NCBI GenBank assembly: GCA_019694895.1 | Contig: JAIBBA010000005.1 | Location: 1-52,547, forward strand | Reading direction: 5' to 3' | Length of the DNA stretch: 52,547 nucleotides | Origin: Chitinophagales bacterium | GTDB lineage: Bacteria; Bacteroidota; Bacteroidia; Chitinophagales; BACL12 | Shown here: piece by piece, positions 16,178 through 24,796 of the stretch | Layout of the letters: the number at the start of each line of letters is the position of its first letter | How positions within the stretch are numbered: the stretch's first letter is position 1 | Made by a program: the position numbers and the translations under genes | Notes under the pieces: generated by a model | Seen by the model: only the letters and a program-made list of their open reading frames with translations | Told to the model about the DNA's origin: nothing | The model's database searches: none

Positions 16178-18307
16178 ATGAAGCTGTTAAACAAGGAGCA
16201 GGTAGACTGGCGTCTGATTCTGTTTGTGCTATTACTCGTGCTGCTCCCCTTTATTTTATTCGCAGACTCGGCTGCAAAATCACCGCTCCCTGAGGGTGCA
16301 ACTGACCCTGCATTCAACATCGAGAGCACTCCCGACACCTTGAAGGAAGCCTTTCCAGCTCTTTATTCCAGCCTGAAAATTTCTTTGGCTACTATTCCAA
16401 CTGATACGGTTTATGTTATTATTCACCCCGGCGATCAATTAAATGTGGCAGGAGGTTTTGGGTTGAATGACACCTTGCGGTTTACTCCTTACCCAATGGC
16501 CCTTTCACAACAAGAAGTGAAGGTGAAGCCCTGGAACGACCTAATTCTTGAAGGTTGGCACTTTGGGACGCTAACATTTGAAATTGTTACTGATGCAGTT
16601 GAATATGCGGGCTTGGCAATTCCGGACATCAGTTATACGATAGAGGATAATGAACTGCCACCGGGAATCGTGCAAGCGGTGGATATGGATACAACACTCA
16701 CAGAGGGATTAACAGGCATTGATTTGTTGTTCTCCATGGCAACTATACCTACAGATACTGTTTTCCTAATTATAGATCCGGACGATCAATTACGCATTAC
16801 CGGAATACCCGGTGAGGCAGTAACCGTAGAATATCTGCCAAATGCTTCAAGCTTGTCATTCGATGGGGCAAGTATTCGTGCTGTTGATGATGCTGTTTAT
16901 GAAGGTGATCATTTCGGAACCGTAACTTTTACAATTGTTACGGATGATCCGGTTTATTCGACATTTACCATCGATCCAATCACTTGGAGTATCATCGATA
17001 ACGATGAAGTCCCGTCATTAATTCTGGATTTCCCGCCTGATACTACTCTTGAAGAAGGATTGTCTGGTGTAGATTTGCTCATCAGATTATCAAGCATTCC
17101 GACTGATACCGTTTTTATAACCTTTGACCCGGATGCACAATTGCGAGTTACAGGCATTGCAGATGTACCTGTGACAGTCATATATCCACCAACAGCTGCT
17201 GCACTCGCATTTGATGGAGTGTCATTAAGGGCTTATGATGATTATATTTTTGAAGGAGACCATAGCGGGACAATTCAGATATCCATAGAATCAAATGATC
17301 CGTACTATGATGCAATGTCTTTGCCTGATATGACATTTCCGATTATCGATAATGACAATCCTCCCGGATTAACATATTCTATTCCGGATGTGCTTGAACT
17401 TTCGGAAACCGGCGGTGAATTACCAATAGTAGTTGCATTGCAGTCGGTACCGACAGATACTGTAAAAATATTGGTTGATCCGAGTCTGCAGTTGCGAATA
17501 ACTGATCCCGGAGTTGGTGTTTATATGATTTTCCCCCCAAATGCGAGTGCACTTAATGATCACATCTTAAATATTAAGGCTGTAGATGATGCCGATTTCG
17601 AAGGCACACATACAGGCTCTTTCAGCTTTAATTTTGAAACTATTGATCCCGATTATGCATTAATGGATATTCCTACGCAAACGGTAACCATTTTTGACAA
17701 TGACCTTGAACCGGGTATTATCTTCCTCGACACCTTTGGTTTGGCCGGGGTAGAAGGTGATACTTCATTAGATATCTTGATTAAACTAAACAGTATTCCA
17801 TTAAATCCCGTGACGATTGAACTTACACCGGATGTGCAACTCGATCTGGGTAAAGGACCTGGTGGACTGGTGAAATATAAATTCCGCAGCGACTCGGCCT
17901 TGATCTTTCAGACTGTTCGTATTAAAATTGTGGATGACCACTTGATTGAAGGTGATCATAAGGGTTACGTTTCAGTAAATATTACTACCGAAGATCCATA
18001 CTACATGATCATGAGTGTGCCAACCTTTGATGTAAATATTACAGATAACGATATCGTTCCGGTTTACAATTACAACCCACTTGTTTTCAATGCTTTTCCT
18101 TCGGTCGCTGGTGACTTGATCAATATTCAGTCGCCTGAAAATGGCAAAATTGATGTCATCGATGCTAATGGAAAGTATATGTTCGGTATTGAAAATGGCA
18201 TAGGTTCTACCTCGATAGATACCCATAGCTGGCCTTCAGGAAATTATATGGTGATATGGCGTAGTGAGGAAAATGCCTACTATGCAAGGTTCATAGTGCT
18301 TCATTAA
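16178..18307 (+). CDS. Calx-beta-like repeat surface protein with T9SS sorting domain
   Basis: Starting at ATG 16178 the protein has 709 residues: a hydrophobic signal segment (LILFVLLLVLLPFILFADS), five consecutive repeats of about 117 residues, and a C-terminal Por-type sorting domain of about 75 residues ending in YARFIVLH. Each repeat contains a SIPTDTVxxxxDPDxQLRV-like segment, an acidic (Y/F)EGDHxGT loop and ends in IxDND, as in Calx-beta domains that bind calcium in other proteins. The upstream in-frame start at 16088 is unlikely because it puts 30 extra residues before the signal. It is probably secreted through T9SS and attached to the surface; ligand unknown. Confidence 0.85.
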   Translation: MKLLNKEQVDWRLILFVLLLVLLPFILFADSAAKSPLPEGATDPAFNIESTPDTLKEAFPALYSSLKISLATIPTDTVYVIIHPGDQLNVAGGFGLNDTLRFTPYPMALSQQEVKVKPWNDLILEGWHFGTLTFEIVTDAVEYAGLAIPDISYTIEDNELPPGIVQAVDMDTTLTEGLTGIDLLFSMATIPTDTVFLIIDPDDQLRITGIPGEAVTVEYLPNASSLSFDGASIRAVDDAVYEGDHFGTVTFTIVTDDPVYSTFTIDPITWSIIDNDEVPSLILDFPPDTTLEEGLSGVDLLIRLSSIPTDTVFITFDPDAQLRVTGIADVPVTVIYPPTAAALAFDGVSLRAYDDYIFEGDHSGTIQISIESNDPYYDAMSLPDMTFPIIDNDNPPGLTYSIPDVLELSETGGELPIVVALQSVPTDTVKILVDPSLQLRITDPGVGVYMIFPPNASALNDHILNIKAVDDADFEGTHTGSFSFNFETIDPDYALMDIPTQTVTIFDNDLEPGIIFLDTFGLAGVEGDTSLDILIKLNSIPLNPVTIELTPDVQLDLGKGPGGLVKYKFRSDSALIFQTVRIKIVDDHLIEGDHKGYVSVNITTEDPYYMIMSVPTFDVNITDNDIVPVYNYNPLVFNAFPSVAGDLINIQSPENGKIDVIDANGKYMFGIENGIGSTSIDTHSWPSGNYMVIWRSEENAYYARFIVLH
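16320..18053 (+). repeat. five tandem 350-bp coding repeats (Calx-beta-like)
   Basis: The repeat-end motif I(I/E/F/T)DN(D/E) recurs at about 16655, 17006, 17356, 17705 and 18053, a regular spacing of 348-351 bases. The copies are diverged at DNA level, so the duplications are old. The fifth repeat has drifted most from the SIPTDTV core (it reads SIPLNPV). Confidence 0.8.
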
Positions 18308-18384
18308 GCTGTTTTTCAAATATGGTGACATTAGTCATTTTTGCGCGATAGCATCAATCCTAGCTTTGGGGCATATTCAAGCCC

Positions 18385-20799
18385 ATGCAGGATCATCAAC
18401 ATGCTACATCTGTGCTTACTTGCTACCACTGCGGTGAGCAATGTAAGGATACTACTTTTGAGATAGAGGATAAACACTTCTGTTGCTTCGGATGCAAAAC
18501 TGTGTATGAGATTTTGCAGGATAACGATATGTGTGCATATTACGATATGACCGCACATCCGGGTGTGCAGCAACGCAATAAAACAGATATCCGTAAATAC
18601 GCTGTACTCGATGATCAACAAGTGCGTGCAAATTTTGTTCGGTTTGCTGATGGTAACCAAACGCATGTTACATTTTATCTCCCTGCCATGCACTGCAGTT
18701 CATGTATATGGCTGCTTGAACACATGCATAAATTGCATCCCGGAATAATTCAATCACGTGTCGATTTTCCTAAAAAAGAAGTTTCTGTCGTTTTTGATGA
18801 ACGTGAATTGGCATTGAGTAAAGTCGCCGCATTACTCGACAGCGTTGGTTATGAGCCATTGTTGAGTATGAGCGACATGGATAAAAAACCTGAAAAAACA
18901 TTACAGCGCTCTCGACTAATTAAAATTGGGATTGCGGGGTTTGCATTTGGCAATGTGATGATGCTTTCCTTTCCCGAATATCTGGCAGGCGGTGAAGTGA
19001 CCGATGCAGGATTGCAAAGTATGTTCAGATTTCTTTCACTCGCATTGGCTCTCCCTGTATTTTTCTATTGCGCGAGTGAATTCTATGTTTCTTCATGGAA
19101 GAGCATTAAAAATAAATTCCTCAATATCGATGTGCCAATTGCACTGGCGATAATTATAACCTTCACCAGAAGTCTTTATGCCATTTTTGTAGAGCATGGT
19201 CCCGGTTATTTCGATTCCATGACCGGAATTGTATTCTTTATGTTGGTTGGAAGGTATTTTCAGGACCTCACTTACAAAACAATTTCCTTTGACCGCGATT
19301 ATCGCAGTTATTTTCCCCTTTCCGTTTCGCTGTTGAAAAAAGGTGAAGAGGTAGAAAAGCCACTATCAGCGCTCGAAACAGGTGATCTTATTGTTGTAAG
19401 AAATAATGAACTGATTCCTGCCGATGCCTTACTGGTGAAAGGGAAAGGACAAATTGATTACAGCTTTGTAACCGGTGAATCTGAACCAATTGAAAAACGC
19501 ATTGGTGAATTAGTTTATGCAGGCGGACGACAGACAGGCGCAGCTATTGAATTAAAAGTGGTGAAGGAAGTATCGCAAAGTTATTTGACCCAATTGTGGA
19601 ATAATATTGATGTTTCACGCAAGGAAGATGAACGTCAATCATTTGTTCAAATGCTCGGTAGATATTTTGCGTTGATTGTACTCATCGTTTCTGCAATTGC
19701 CTGTGGATACTGGATCATGCAGGGCGATTATCAACGTGCACTTGATTCATTAATAACCCCCATGATTGTAGCCTGTCCATGCGCATTATTGTTATCGGCA
19801 ACATTCACCAATGGCAATGCCATACGCTATTTCGGTAAATACGGTATCTATCTTAAAAATGCACTGGTAATCGAAAAAATGACCAAGACTGATGCCATTG
19901 TTTTTGATAAGACAGGCACACTCACTCAATCAAATACAACATCAACAGAATATATCGGCGAGGAGCTTTCAAGTGTAGAAAAGCACATGATAGCAGTAGT
20001 GGCAGCGCAATCTACACATCCTTACAGTAAAGCTATTGTGCGTTTTTTGGGAAATACGATGTTGTATGCAGTCGAGAACTTTAAAGAGTTTACAGGGGCT
20101 GGAATTGAAGGAATGGTTGATCAGGTGCATATTCAAATAGGTTCTGCAAAATTTGTAGGGGTTCCTAATGCCCTTCAGGAAGAACATGGTATTGCATACA
20201 TTGCCATTGATAATGTGGTGAGAGGCAGATTCCGTTTTGCGAATAAATACCGTGCAGGTCTTGATGACATGATTTCAAGACTAAAACAGCAGTATGATGT
20301 CTATATTTTAAGTGGCGATAATGATGCAGACAAGGAATATTTGCTTCAATATTTTCCTGCAGAACATATGTTCTTCAACCAGTCGCCTCACGATAAACTT
20401 AAATTCATTAAACAATTGCAACAGCGCCATCGCAAGGTCATGATGTTGGGTGATGGCTTGAATGATGCCGGAGCATTGCAACAAAGTGAAACAGGTATTG
20501 CTGTTGCTCAAAGCAGTAATTTCACACCTGCCAGCGATGTGGTAATGGATGTAAAACAATTGATTAATCTGCCTGCGTTGTTCAAATATGCTACTGCTGC
20601 TCGACGTATCATTATAGGTAGTTTTGTGTTAAGCATCATTTATAATGTGATTGGGCTGTACTTTGCATTGCAAGGATCACTTTCTCCTGTAGTCGCAGCA
20701 ATATTAATGCCATTAAGTACCATCACCATTGTTTCATTCACAACAGGTATGACCACCCTTGCAGCTAAATGGGTAATGGGTAAAAATCGAGCTTCCTGA
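18385..20799 (+). CDS. ccoI: heavy-metal P-type ATPase, cbb3 oxidase-associated (CcoI/FixI type)
   Basis: This 804-residue P1B-ATPase exports copper for cbb3 oxidase assembly. The N-terminus holds the CcoI-specific Cys pairs C13-x2-C16 and C33-C34-x2-C37, then a heavy-metal-associated domain with MHCSSC (C104, C107). The transmembrane metal motif CPC is at 464-466, the phosphorylated Asp is D508 in DKTGTLT, STHPYSKAI supplies the HP motif, and GDGLNDAG closes the hinge region. Length and order match CcoI. It heads the cbb3 gene block (ccoS and ccoNO follow), although a 220-nt spacer with inverted repeats separates it from ccoS. Confidence 0.95.
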   Translation: MQDHQHATSVLTCYHCGEQCKDTTFEIEDKHFCCFGCKTVYEILQDNDMCAYYDMTAHPGVQQRNKTDIRKYAVLDDQQVRANFVRFADGNQTHVTFYLPAMHCSSCIWLLEHMHKLHPGIIQSRVDFPKKEVSVVFDERELALSKVAALLDSVGYEPLLSMSDMDKKPEKTLQRSRLIKIGIAGFAFGNVMMLSFPEYLAGGEVTDAGLQSMFRFLSLALALPVFFYCASEFYVSSWKSIKNKFLNIDVPIALAIIITFTRSLYAIFVEHGPGYFDSMTGIVFFMLVGRYFQDLTYKTISFDRDYRSYFPLSVSLLKKGEEVEKPLSALETGDLIVVRNNELIPADALLVKGKGQIDYSFVTGESEPIEKRIGELVYAGGRQTGAAIELKVVKEVSQSYLTQLWNNIDVSRKEDERQSFVQMLGRYFALIVLIVSAIACGYWIMQGDYQRALDSLITPMIVACPCALLLSATFTNGNAIRYFGKYGIYLKNALVIEKMTKTDAIVFDKTGTLTQSNTTSTEYIGEELSSVEKHMIAVVAAQSTHPYSKAIVRFLGNTMLYAVENFKEFTGAGIEGMVDQVHIQIGSAKFVGVPNALQEEHGIAYIAIDNVVRGRFRFANKYRAGLDDMISRLKQQYDVYILSGDNDADKEYLLQYFPAEHMFFNQSPHDKLKFIKQLQQRHRKVMMLGDGLNDAGALQQSETGIAVAQSSNFTPASDVVMDVKQLINLPALFKYATAARRIIIGSFVLSIIYNVIGLYFALQGSLSPVVAAILMPLSTITIVSFTTGMTTLAAKWVMGKNRAS

Positions 20800-20832
20800 T
20801 AAGCAAAATCTTCAGTGATTCTGTGCCGGCAA

Positions 20833-20967
20833 TTGACAATTTATTATTTGTCTAAACTGTCATTTTTTGCATTCCGTTTTTTGTCAAAAGACTTGCTGCC
20901 TAAGCGTTTCATCAAATTTATGGATTTGACCCCTTCGTCAAAAGATGATAAAAGTCACCTTTTGTCG
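20833..20967. promoter_or_regulatory. cluster of inverted and direct repeats ahead of ccoS
   Basis: The spacer holds several dyads: TTGACAA/TTGTCTA (20833-20854), TTTTGTCAAAA (20879-20889), TCAAAT-N6-ATTTGA (20912-20929), and CGTCAAAAG/CTTTTGTCG (20936-20944 and 20959-20967). The octamer G(T/A)CAAAAG occurs three times in 85 bases. This looks like a regulator-binding region for the oxidase operon. Confidence 0.5.
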
Positions 20968-21019
20968 TGAAGTATGTCATCTGTGTCGGATTTGGTTATT
21001 ATCAACTTAGCGTCTGATT

Positions 21020-21199
21020 ATGAGTGTAATTCTGATATTGATAATAGCAAGTGTACTGGTAGCTGCAGGTTTTCTGTTTGCATTCATATGGTCGGTTAAG
21101 AAAGGGCAGTTTGAAGATGATATCACCCCTGGTATCCGCATGCTTTTCGACGACGAAAAATATATAGAGAAATCACATTCAACCAATAAACCTAAATAG
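21020..21199 (+). CDS. ccoS: cbb3 oxidase assembly protein CcoS
   Basis: A short gene of 59 residues from ATG 21020 to TAG 21199. It has one membrane helix (ILILIIASVLVAAGFLFAFIW) followed by KKGQFEDDITPGIRMLFDDE; the QFDD-like motif right after the helix (here GQFEDD) with a later R-x-L-x-D-D stretch is characteristic of CcoS, needed for cofactor insertion in CcoN. It lies between ccoI and ccoNO, 6 nt ahead of the latter, as expected for this family. Expression would follow the repeat-rich spacer upstream. Confidence 0.93.
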   Translation: MSVILILIIASVLVAAGFLFAFIWSVKKGQFEDDITPGIRMLFDDEKYIEKSHSTNKPK

Positions 21200-21205
21200 T
21201 TAATT

Positions 21206-23350
21206 ATGGATCTCGTAAAAGTCAGTTATGACAACAAGATTGTGAAATGGTTTGCGATAGCAACTGTTTTTTGGGGAATTATTGGCATGACCGTTGGTTT
21301 GTGGATCGCGTTAGAACTCGTGTTCCCACAACTCAATTTAGGTGTGCCGGTATTAACCTTCAGCCGCGACCGACCAATTCACACGAACGCCGTGATTTTT
21401 GCCTTCGTAGGTAACGGTATCTTCATGGGCGTTTATTATTCATTGCAACGCTTGTGTAAAACACGTATGCTCAGCGATTTTCTCAGCAAGCTTCACTTCT
21501 GGGGATGGCAGTTGATCATCGTGCTTGCCGCACTTTCACTCAGCATGGGTATCACCACCGGTAAAGAATATGCCGAACTTGAATGGCCTATCGATATTTT
21601 GATAGCATTGATTTGGGTGGTATTCGGTATCAATATGATGGGTACCATCATCAAGCGTCGCGAGCGTCATATTTATGTGGGTATTTGGTTTTATATCGCA
21701 ACATTTGTTACGGTTGCCATGCTGCATATTGTTAACTCTTTAGAGCTTCCAATTTCACTTACAAAAAGTTATTCTATATACGCCGGTGTGCAAGATGCGC
21801 TTGTGCAATGGTGGTATGGTCACAATGCGGTTGCATTCTTCCTTACTACACCATATCTGGGTTTGATGTATTACTTCTTACCTAAAGCAGCTAACAGACC
21901 GGTTTATTCATATAAGCTTTCCATCGTTCACTTCTGGACATTGATATTCTTATATATCTGGGCTGGTCCTCACCACTTATTATATACTGCATTGCCACAC
22001 TGGGCTCAAACATTGGGAACCGTATTCTCAGTAATGTTGATTGCGCCATCATGGGGTGGTATGGTGAACGGATTGCTTACGCTCCGCGGTGCATGGGATA
22101 AAGTACGTGAAGATGTAGTATTGAAATTCATGGTGGTTGCCGTAACTGCTTATGGTATGTCAACTTTCGAAGGCCCAATGCTTTCATTGAAAAATGTAAA
22201 TGCTATCGCGCACTTCACCGACTGGATCGTGGCACACGTACACATTGGTGCTCTCGGTTGGAACGGATTCCTCACCTTCGGTATCCTGTATTGGTTGATA
22301 CCTAAAATGTGGAGAACAACACTTTACTCTAAATCATTGGCAAATCTCCATTTCTGGATTGGAACATTAGGTATCCTTATTTATACCGTTCCAATGTATT
22401 GGGGTGGTTTCACACAAGCCTTGATGTGGAAAGATTTCACACCTGATGGACACCTTACATATTCATTCCTCGAAACAAGTACACAATTAAAAGGCATGTA
22501 TCTGATGCGTTCAATTGGTGGTACTCTGTATCTGGTTGGTGTATTCATGATGGCATATAACCTGGTTAAAACAGCAAAACAAGGTTCATTTGCAAATAAT
22601 GAAGATGTTGAAGTGCCTGAAATGGAACGTGTAGTGAAAGTACCTAAAAATGAATTCTGGCACAGAGCACTCGAACGTCGCCCTGTTCAATTCATGGTAT
22701 TGGCACTTGTCATGGTAATTATTGGTGGTGTTGTAGAATTGGTTCCTACATTCCTGGTGAAAAGTAATATTCCTACCATCAGTGCAGTTCAACCATATAC
22801 ACCGCTCGAATTACAAGGTCGCGATATTTATGTTAGGGAAGGATGTTATGTATGCCACAGCCAAATGGTTCGTCCGTTCCGTTCAGAAACTGAGCGTTAT
22901 GGTGAATATTCTAAAGCCGGTGAATTTGTGTACGATCACCCATTCCAGTGGGGATCAAAACGCACAGGTCCGGATTTGGCTCGCGAAGGTGTGGGCTGGT
23001 TGAAAAAATCAGACTCATGGCATTATATGCACTTGCTCGATCCACGATCATTGTCGGCCGGATCAGTGATGCCTGAATATTCATGGCTGCATGAAAATGA
23101 GTTGGATATCACAACCACTCCTGCTAAAATCAGAGCCATGCAAAAACTCGGTGTTCCATATCCTGAAGGTTATGATCAGATCGCAAATGACGACCTGATG
23201 AAACAAGCAGAAGAGATCGCCGCCAGTTTGAAGAAAGATGATATCGAGACTGCACCTACTGTTGAGGTTATTGCCATCATTGCATACCTCCAAAGATTAG
23301 GTAAAGACCTCGAAACAGAAAATGCATTAAATGCTTCTAACACAAAATAA
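21206..23350 (+). CDS. ccoNO: cbb3-type cytochrome c oxidase, fused subunits I and II (CcoN-CcoO)
   Basis: The 714-residue protein joins the catalytic subunit CcoN to the cytochrome c subunit CcoO. The N-terminal 490 or so residues form about twelve membrane helices with the His ligands of heme and Cu-B (WWYGHNAVAFF, GPHHLLYTALPHW, AHVHIGALGWNGF). After one linker helix (near residue 500) the CcoO part begins at LELQGRDIYVREGCYVCH with heme c motif C547-x2-C550-H551. Fusion is common in Bacteroidota. It performs terminal reduction of oxygen with proton pumping at low oxygen. ccoS lies 6 nt upstream and ccoQ 9 nt downstream. Confidence 0.96.
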   Translation: MDLVKVSYDNKIVKWFAIATVFWGIIGMTVGLWIALELVFPQLNLGVPVLTFSRDRPIHTNAVIFAFVGNGIFMGVYYSLQRLCKTRMLSDFLSKLHFWGWQLIIVLAALSLSMGITTGKEYAELEWPIDILIALIWVVFGINMMGTIIKRRERHIYVGIWFYIATFVTVAMLHIVNSLELPISLTKSYSIYAGVQDALVQWWYGHNAVAFFLTTPYLGLMYYFLPKAANRPVYSYKLSIVHFWTLIFLYIWAGPHHLLYTALPHWAQTLGTVFSVMLIAPSWGGMVNGLLTLRGAWDKVREDVVLKFMVVAVTAYGMSTFEGPMLSLKNVNAIAHFTDWIVAHVHIGALGWNGFLTFGILYWLIPKMWRTTLYSKSLANLHFWIGTLGILIYTVPMYWGGFTQALMWKDFTPDGHLTYSFLETSTQLKGMYLMRSIGGTLYLVGVFMMAYNLVKTAKQGSFANNEDVEVPEMERVVKVPKNEFWHRALERRPVQFMVLALVMVIIGGVVELVPTFLVKSNIPTISAVQPYTPLELQGRDIYVREGCYVCHSQMVRPFRSETERYGEYSKAGEFVYDHPFQWGSKRTGPDLAREGVGWLKKSDSWHYMHLLDPRSLSAGSVMPEYSWLHENELDITTTPAKIRAMQKLGVPYPEGYDQIANDDLMKQAEEIAASLKKDDIETAPTVEVIAIIAYLQRLGKDLETENALNASNTK

Positions 23351-23359
23351 TCTGCTGAT

Positions 23360-23554
23360 ATGAACTTCATGGCTTATTTATCAGATATCAACGGCGTAAG
23401 TATTTACCCGATTATATCGCTGATTATTTTCTTCGCTTTCTTCATCGGACTGTTTGTCTGGGTAAGCAGAATGAGTAAAAGTTCTGTCGACGAATGCAAA
23501 CAGATTCCGCTGGAAGACAATCAACCAATTCACTCAACTTCAAATCATCAGTGA
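23360..23554 (+). CDS. ccoQ: cbb3 oxidase subunit CcoQ
   Basis: A 64-residue protein with a single membrane helix (YPIISLIIFFAFFIGLFVWV) and a hydrophilic tail (DECKQIPLEDNQPIHSTSNHQ), matching FixQ/CcoQ in size and topology. It lies between ccoNO and ccoP with 9-nt and 1-nt gaps, which supports the call more than the sequence alone. CcoQ stabilises the oxidase in some bacteria. Confidence 0.88.
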   Translation: MNFMAYLSDINGVSIYPIISLIIFFAFFIGLFVWVSRMSKSSVDECKQIPLEDNQPIHSTSNHQ

Positions 23555-23555
23555 A

Positions 23556-24716
23556 ATGAAAAAGCTGATCCTAAATAAACACCTGATGGTTGCCCTTGGC
23601 GCTGTGTTAATGACAACACCGCTTATGGCGCAAACCACTCCTGCTCCTGAAAAGAACTGGTATGTTCACGACGGACTATTTTGGCTATTGATTGCAGTGG
23701 CAGTTATCCTGTTATATGTGATCTATGCATTGGCTGAAGTAGTCATCTGGGGCGCAAAAAAGAAAATCTCCGATCGCGGTAATACCACCAAAATATTAGC
23801 ATTGGTAGGTACTGCTGTTATGTTAATGTCGGGAAATTCACTCATGGCTCAAGCTGCTTCTGCTCCTGCTGCGGCACCTGCTAGTGGCCTGTTGCAAAGT
23901 GACTACCTGCCATTATACATTCTGATAGCTATCGAAGTGCTTGCAATTGCATATATGAGTATCATGTTGCTGCAACTTTCGAAAAAAGAACAACTCGAAG
24001 CTACCGGAAAAGCAGAAACTTGGTTATCGCAATTGTGGGAGAAATGGAATTACAAAGTGCCAATTGAGCGCGAAGATGAAATGTTGATCTCCGACCATGA
24101 TTATGATGGAATCCATGAATTGGATAACGGTATGCCACCATGGTTGCAATATATGTTCTTCTTTACCATCGGCTTCGCAATTGTTTACTTGTGGTATTAT
24201 AACATCGGCAACGGCCCGACACAAATTGATGAATACAATGCTTCTGTAGAAAAAGCTGAAATTGAAAAAGCAGCTTACCTCGCAGCAGCAGGGGCCAATT
24301 ATGATGAAAATACTGTAATCCTTTCAACAGATGCTGCCGTATTGGCTAACGGTAAATCTACCTTTCAGCAATATTGTGTTCCTTGTCATGGTGCTAACGC
24401 GGAAGGAACTACCACTGCGCCAAACCTAACCGACGACTACTGGATTCACGGCGGAAAAATCAACGATCTTTTTAAAACCGTGAAATATGGTGTTCAGGGT
24501 AAAGCAATGGCAAGTTGGCAGGAAGTGCTAGATCCTAAGCAGATATTTGAAGTAACAAACTATATTAAATCATTACATGGTTCCAATCCTGCAAACGCAA
24601 AAGCTCCGGAAGGTGCATTGTATGTTGAAGGTGGAGAAGCTGCACCGGCAGACACATCAGCGGTAACTCCTGATAGTCTTACTGTGCAAAATCCGGCAAC
24701 TACTGTAATGCAATAA
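23556..24716 (+). CDS. ccoP: cbb3 oxidase subunit III (CcoP), single heme c
   Basis: The 386-residue subunit has one heme c site, C274-x2-C277-H278, in a C-terminal cytochrome domain (GKSTFQQYCVPCHG); classical CcoP has two. The N-terminal half contains an extra set of membrane segments: a first hydrophobic helix ending in PLMAQ, a second near residues 39-60, a third ending in NSLMAQ and a fourth near 115-137, then the usual CcoP helix (MPPWLQYMFFFTIGFAIVYLWYY). The two LMAQ-ending segments look like a repeated signal-like element. The Ala/Pro/Thr-rich tail after residue 345 is probably disordered. Confidence 0.93.
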   Translation: MKKLILNKHLMVALGAVLMTTPLMAQTTPAPEKNWYVHDGLFWLLIAVAVILLYVIYALAEVVIWGAKKKISDRGNTTKILALVGTAVMLMSGNSLMAQAASAPAAAPASGLLQSDYLPLYILIAIEVLAIAYMSIMLLQLSKKEQLEATGKAETWLSQLWEKWNYKVPIEREDEMLISDHDYDGIHELDNGMPPWLQYMFFFTIGFAIVYLWYYNIGNGPTQIDEYNASVEKAEIEKAAYLAAAGANYDENTVILSTDAAVLANGKSTFQQYCVPCHGANAEGTTTAPNLTDDYWIHGGKINDLFKTVKYGVQGKAMASWQEVLDPKQIFEVTNYIKSLHGSNPANAKAPEGALYVEGGEAAPADTSAVTPDSLTVQNPATTVMQ

Positions 24717-24725
24717 ATAACAATC

Positions 24726-24773
24726 AACGTCGGTCTGTTCGCAGGCTATGAATAGACCGACGTTATTTTTTTT
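24726..24773 (+). terminator. hairpin with T tract between ccoP and ccoG
   Basis: AACGTCGGTCT (24726-24736) pairs perfectly with AGACCGACGTT (24754-24764), followed by ATTTTTTTT. It can end the ccoNOQP transcript or let partial read-through into the assembly genes. Confidence 0.88.
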
Positions 24774-24796
24774 CAGGCAGAAGAAAGAAAAGTGTT

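Noticed and set aside
16042-16338. Minus-strand frame opposite the Calx-beta gene start
   Set aside because: It is low complexity and antisense to a clear signal peptide region.
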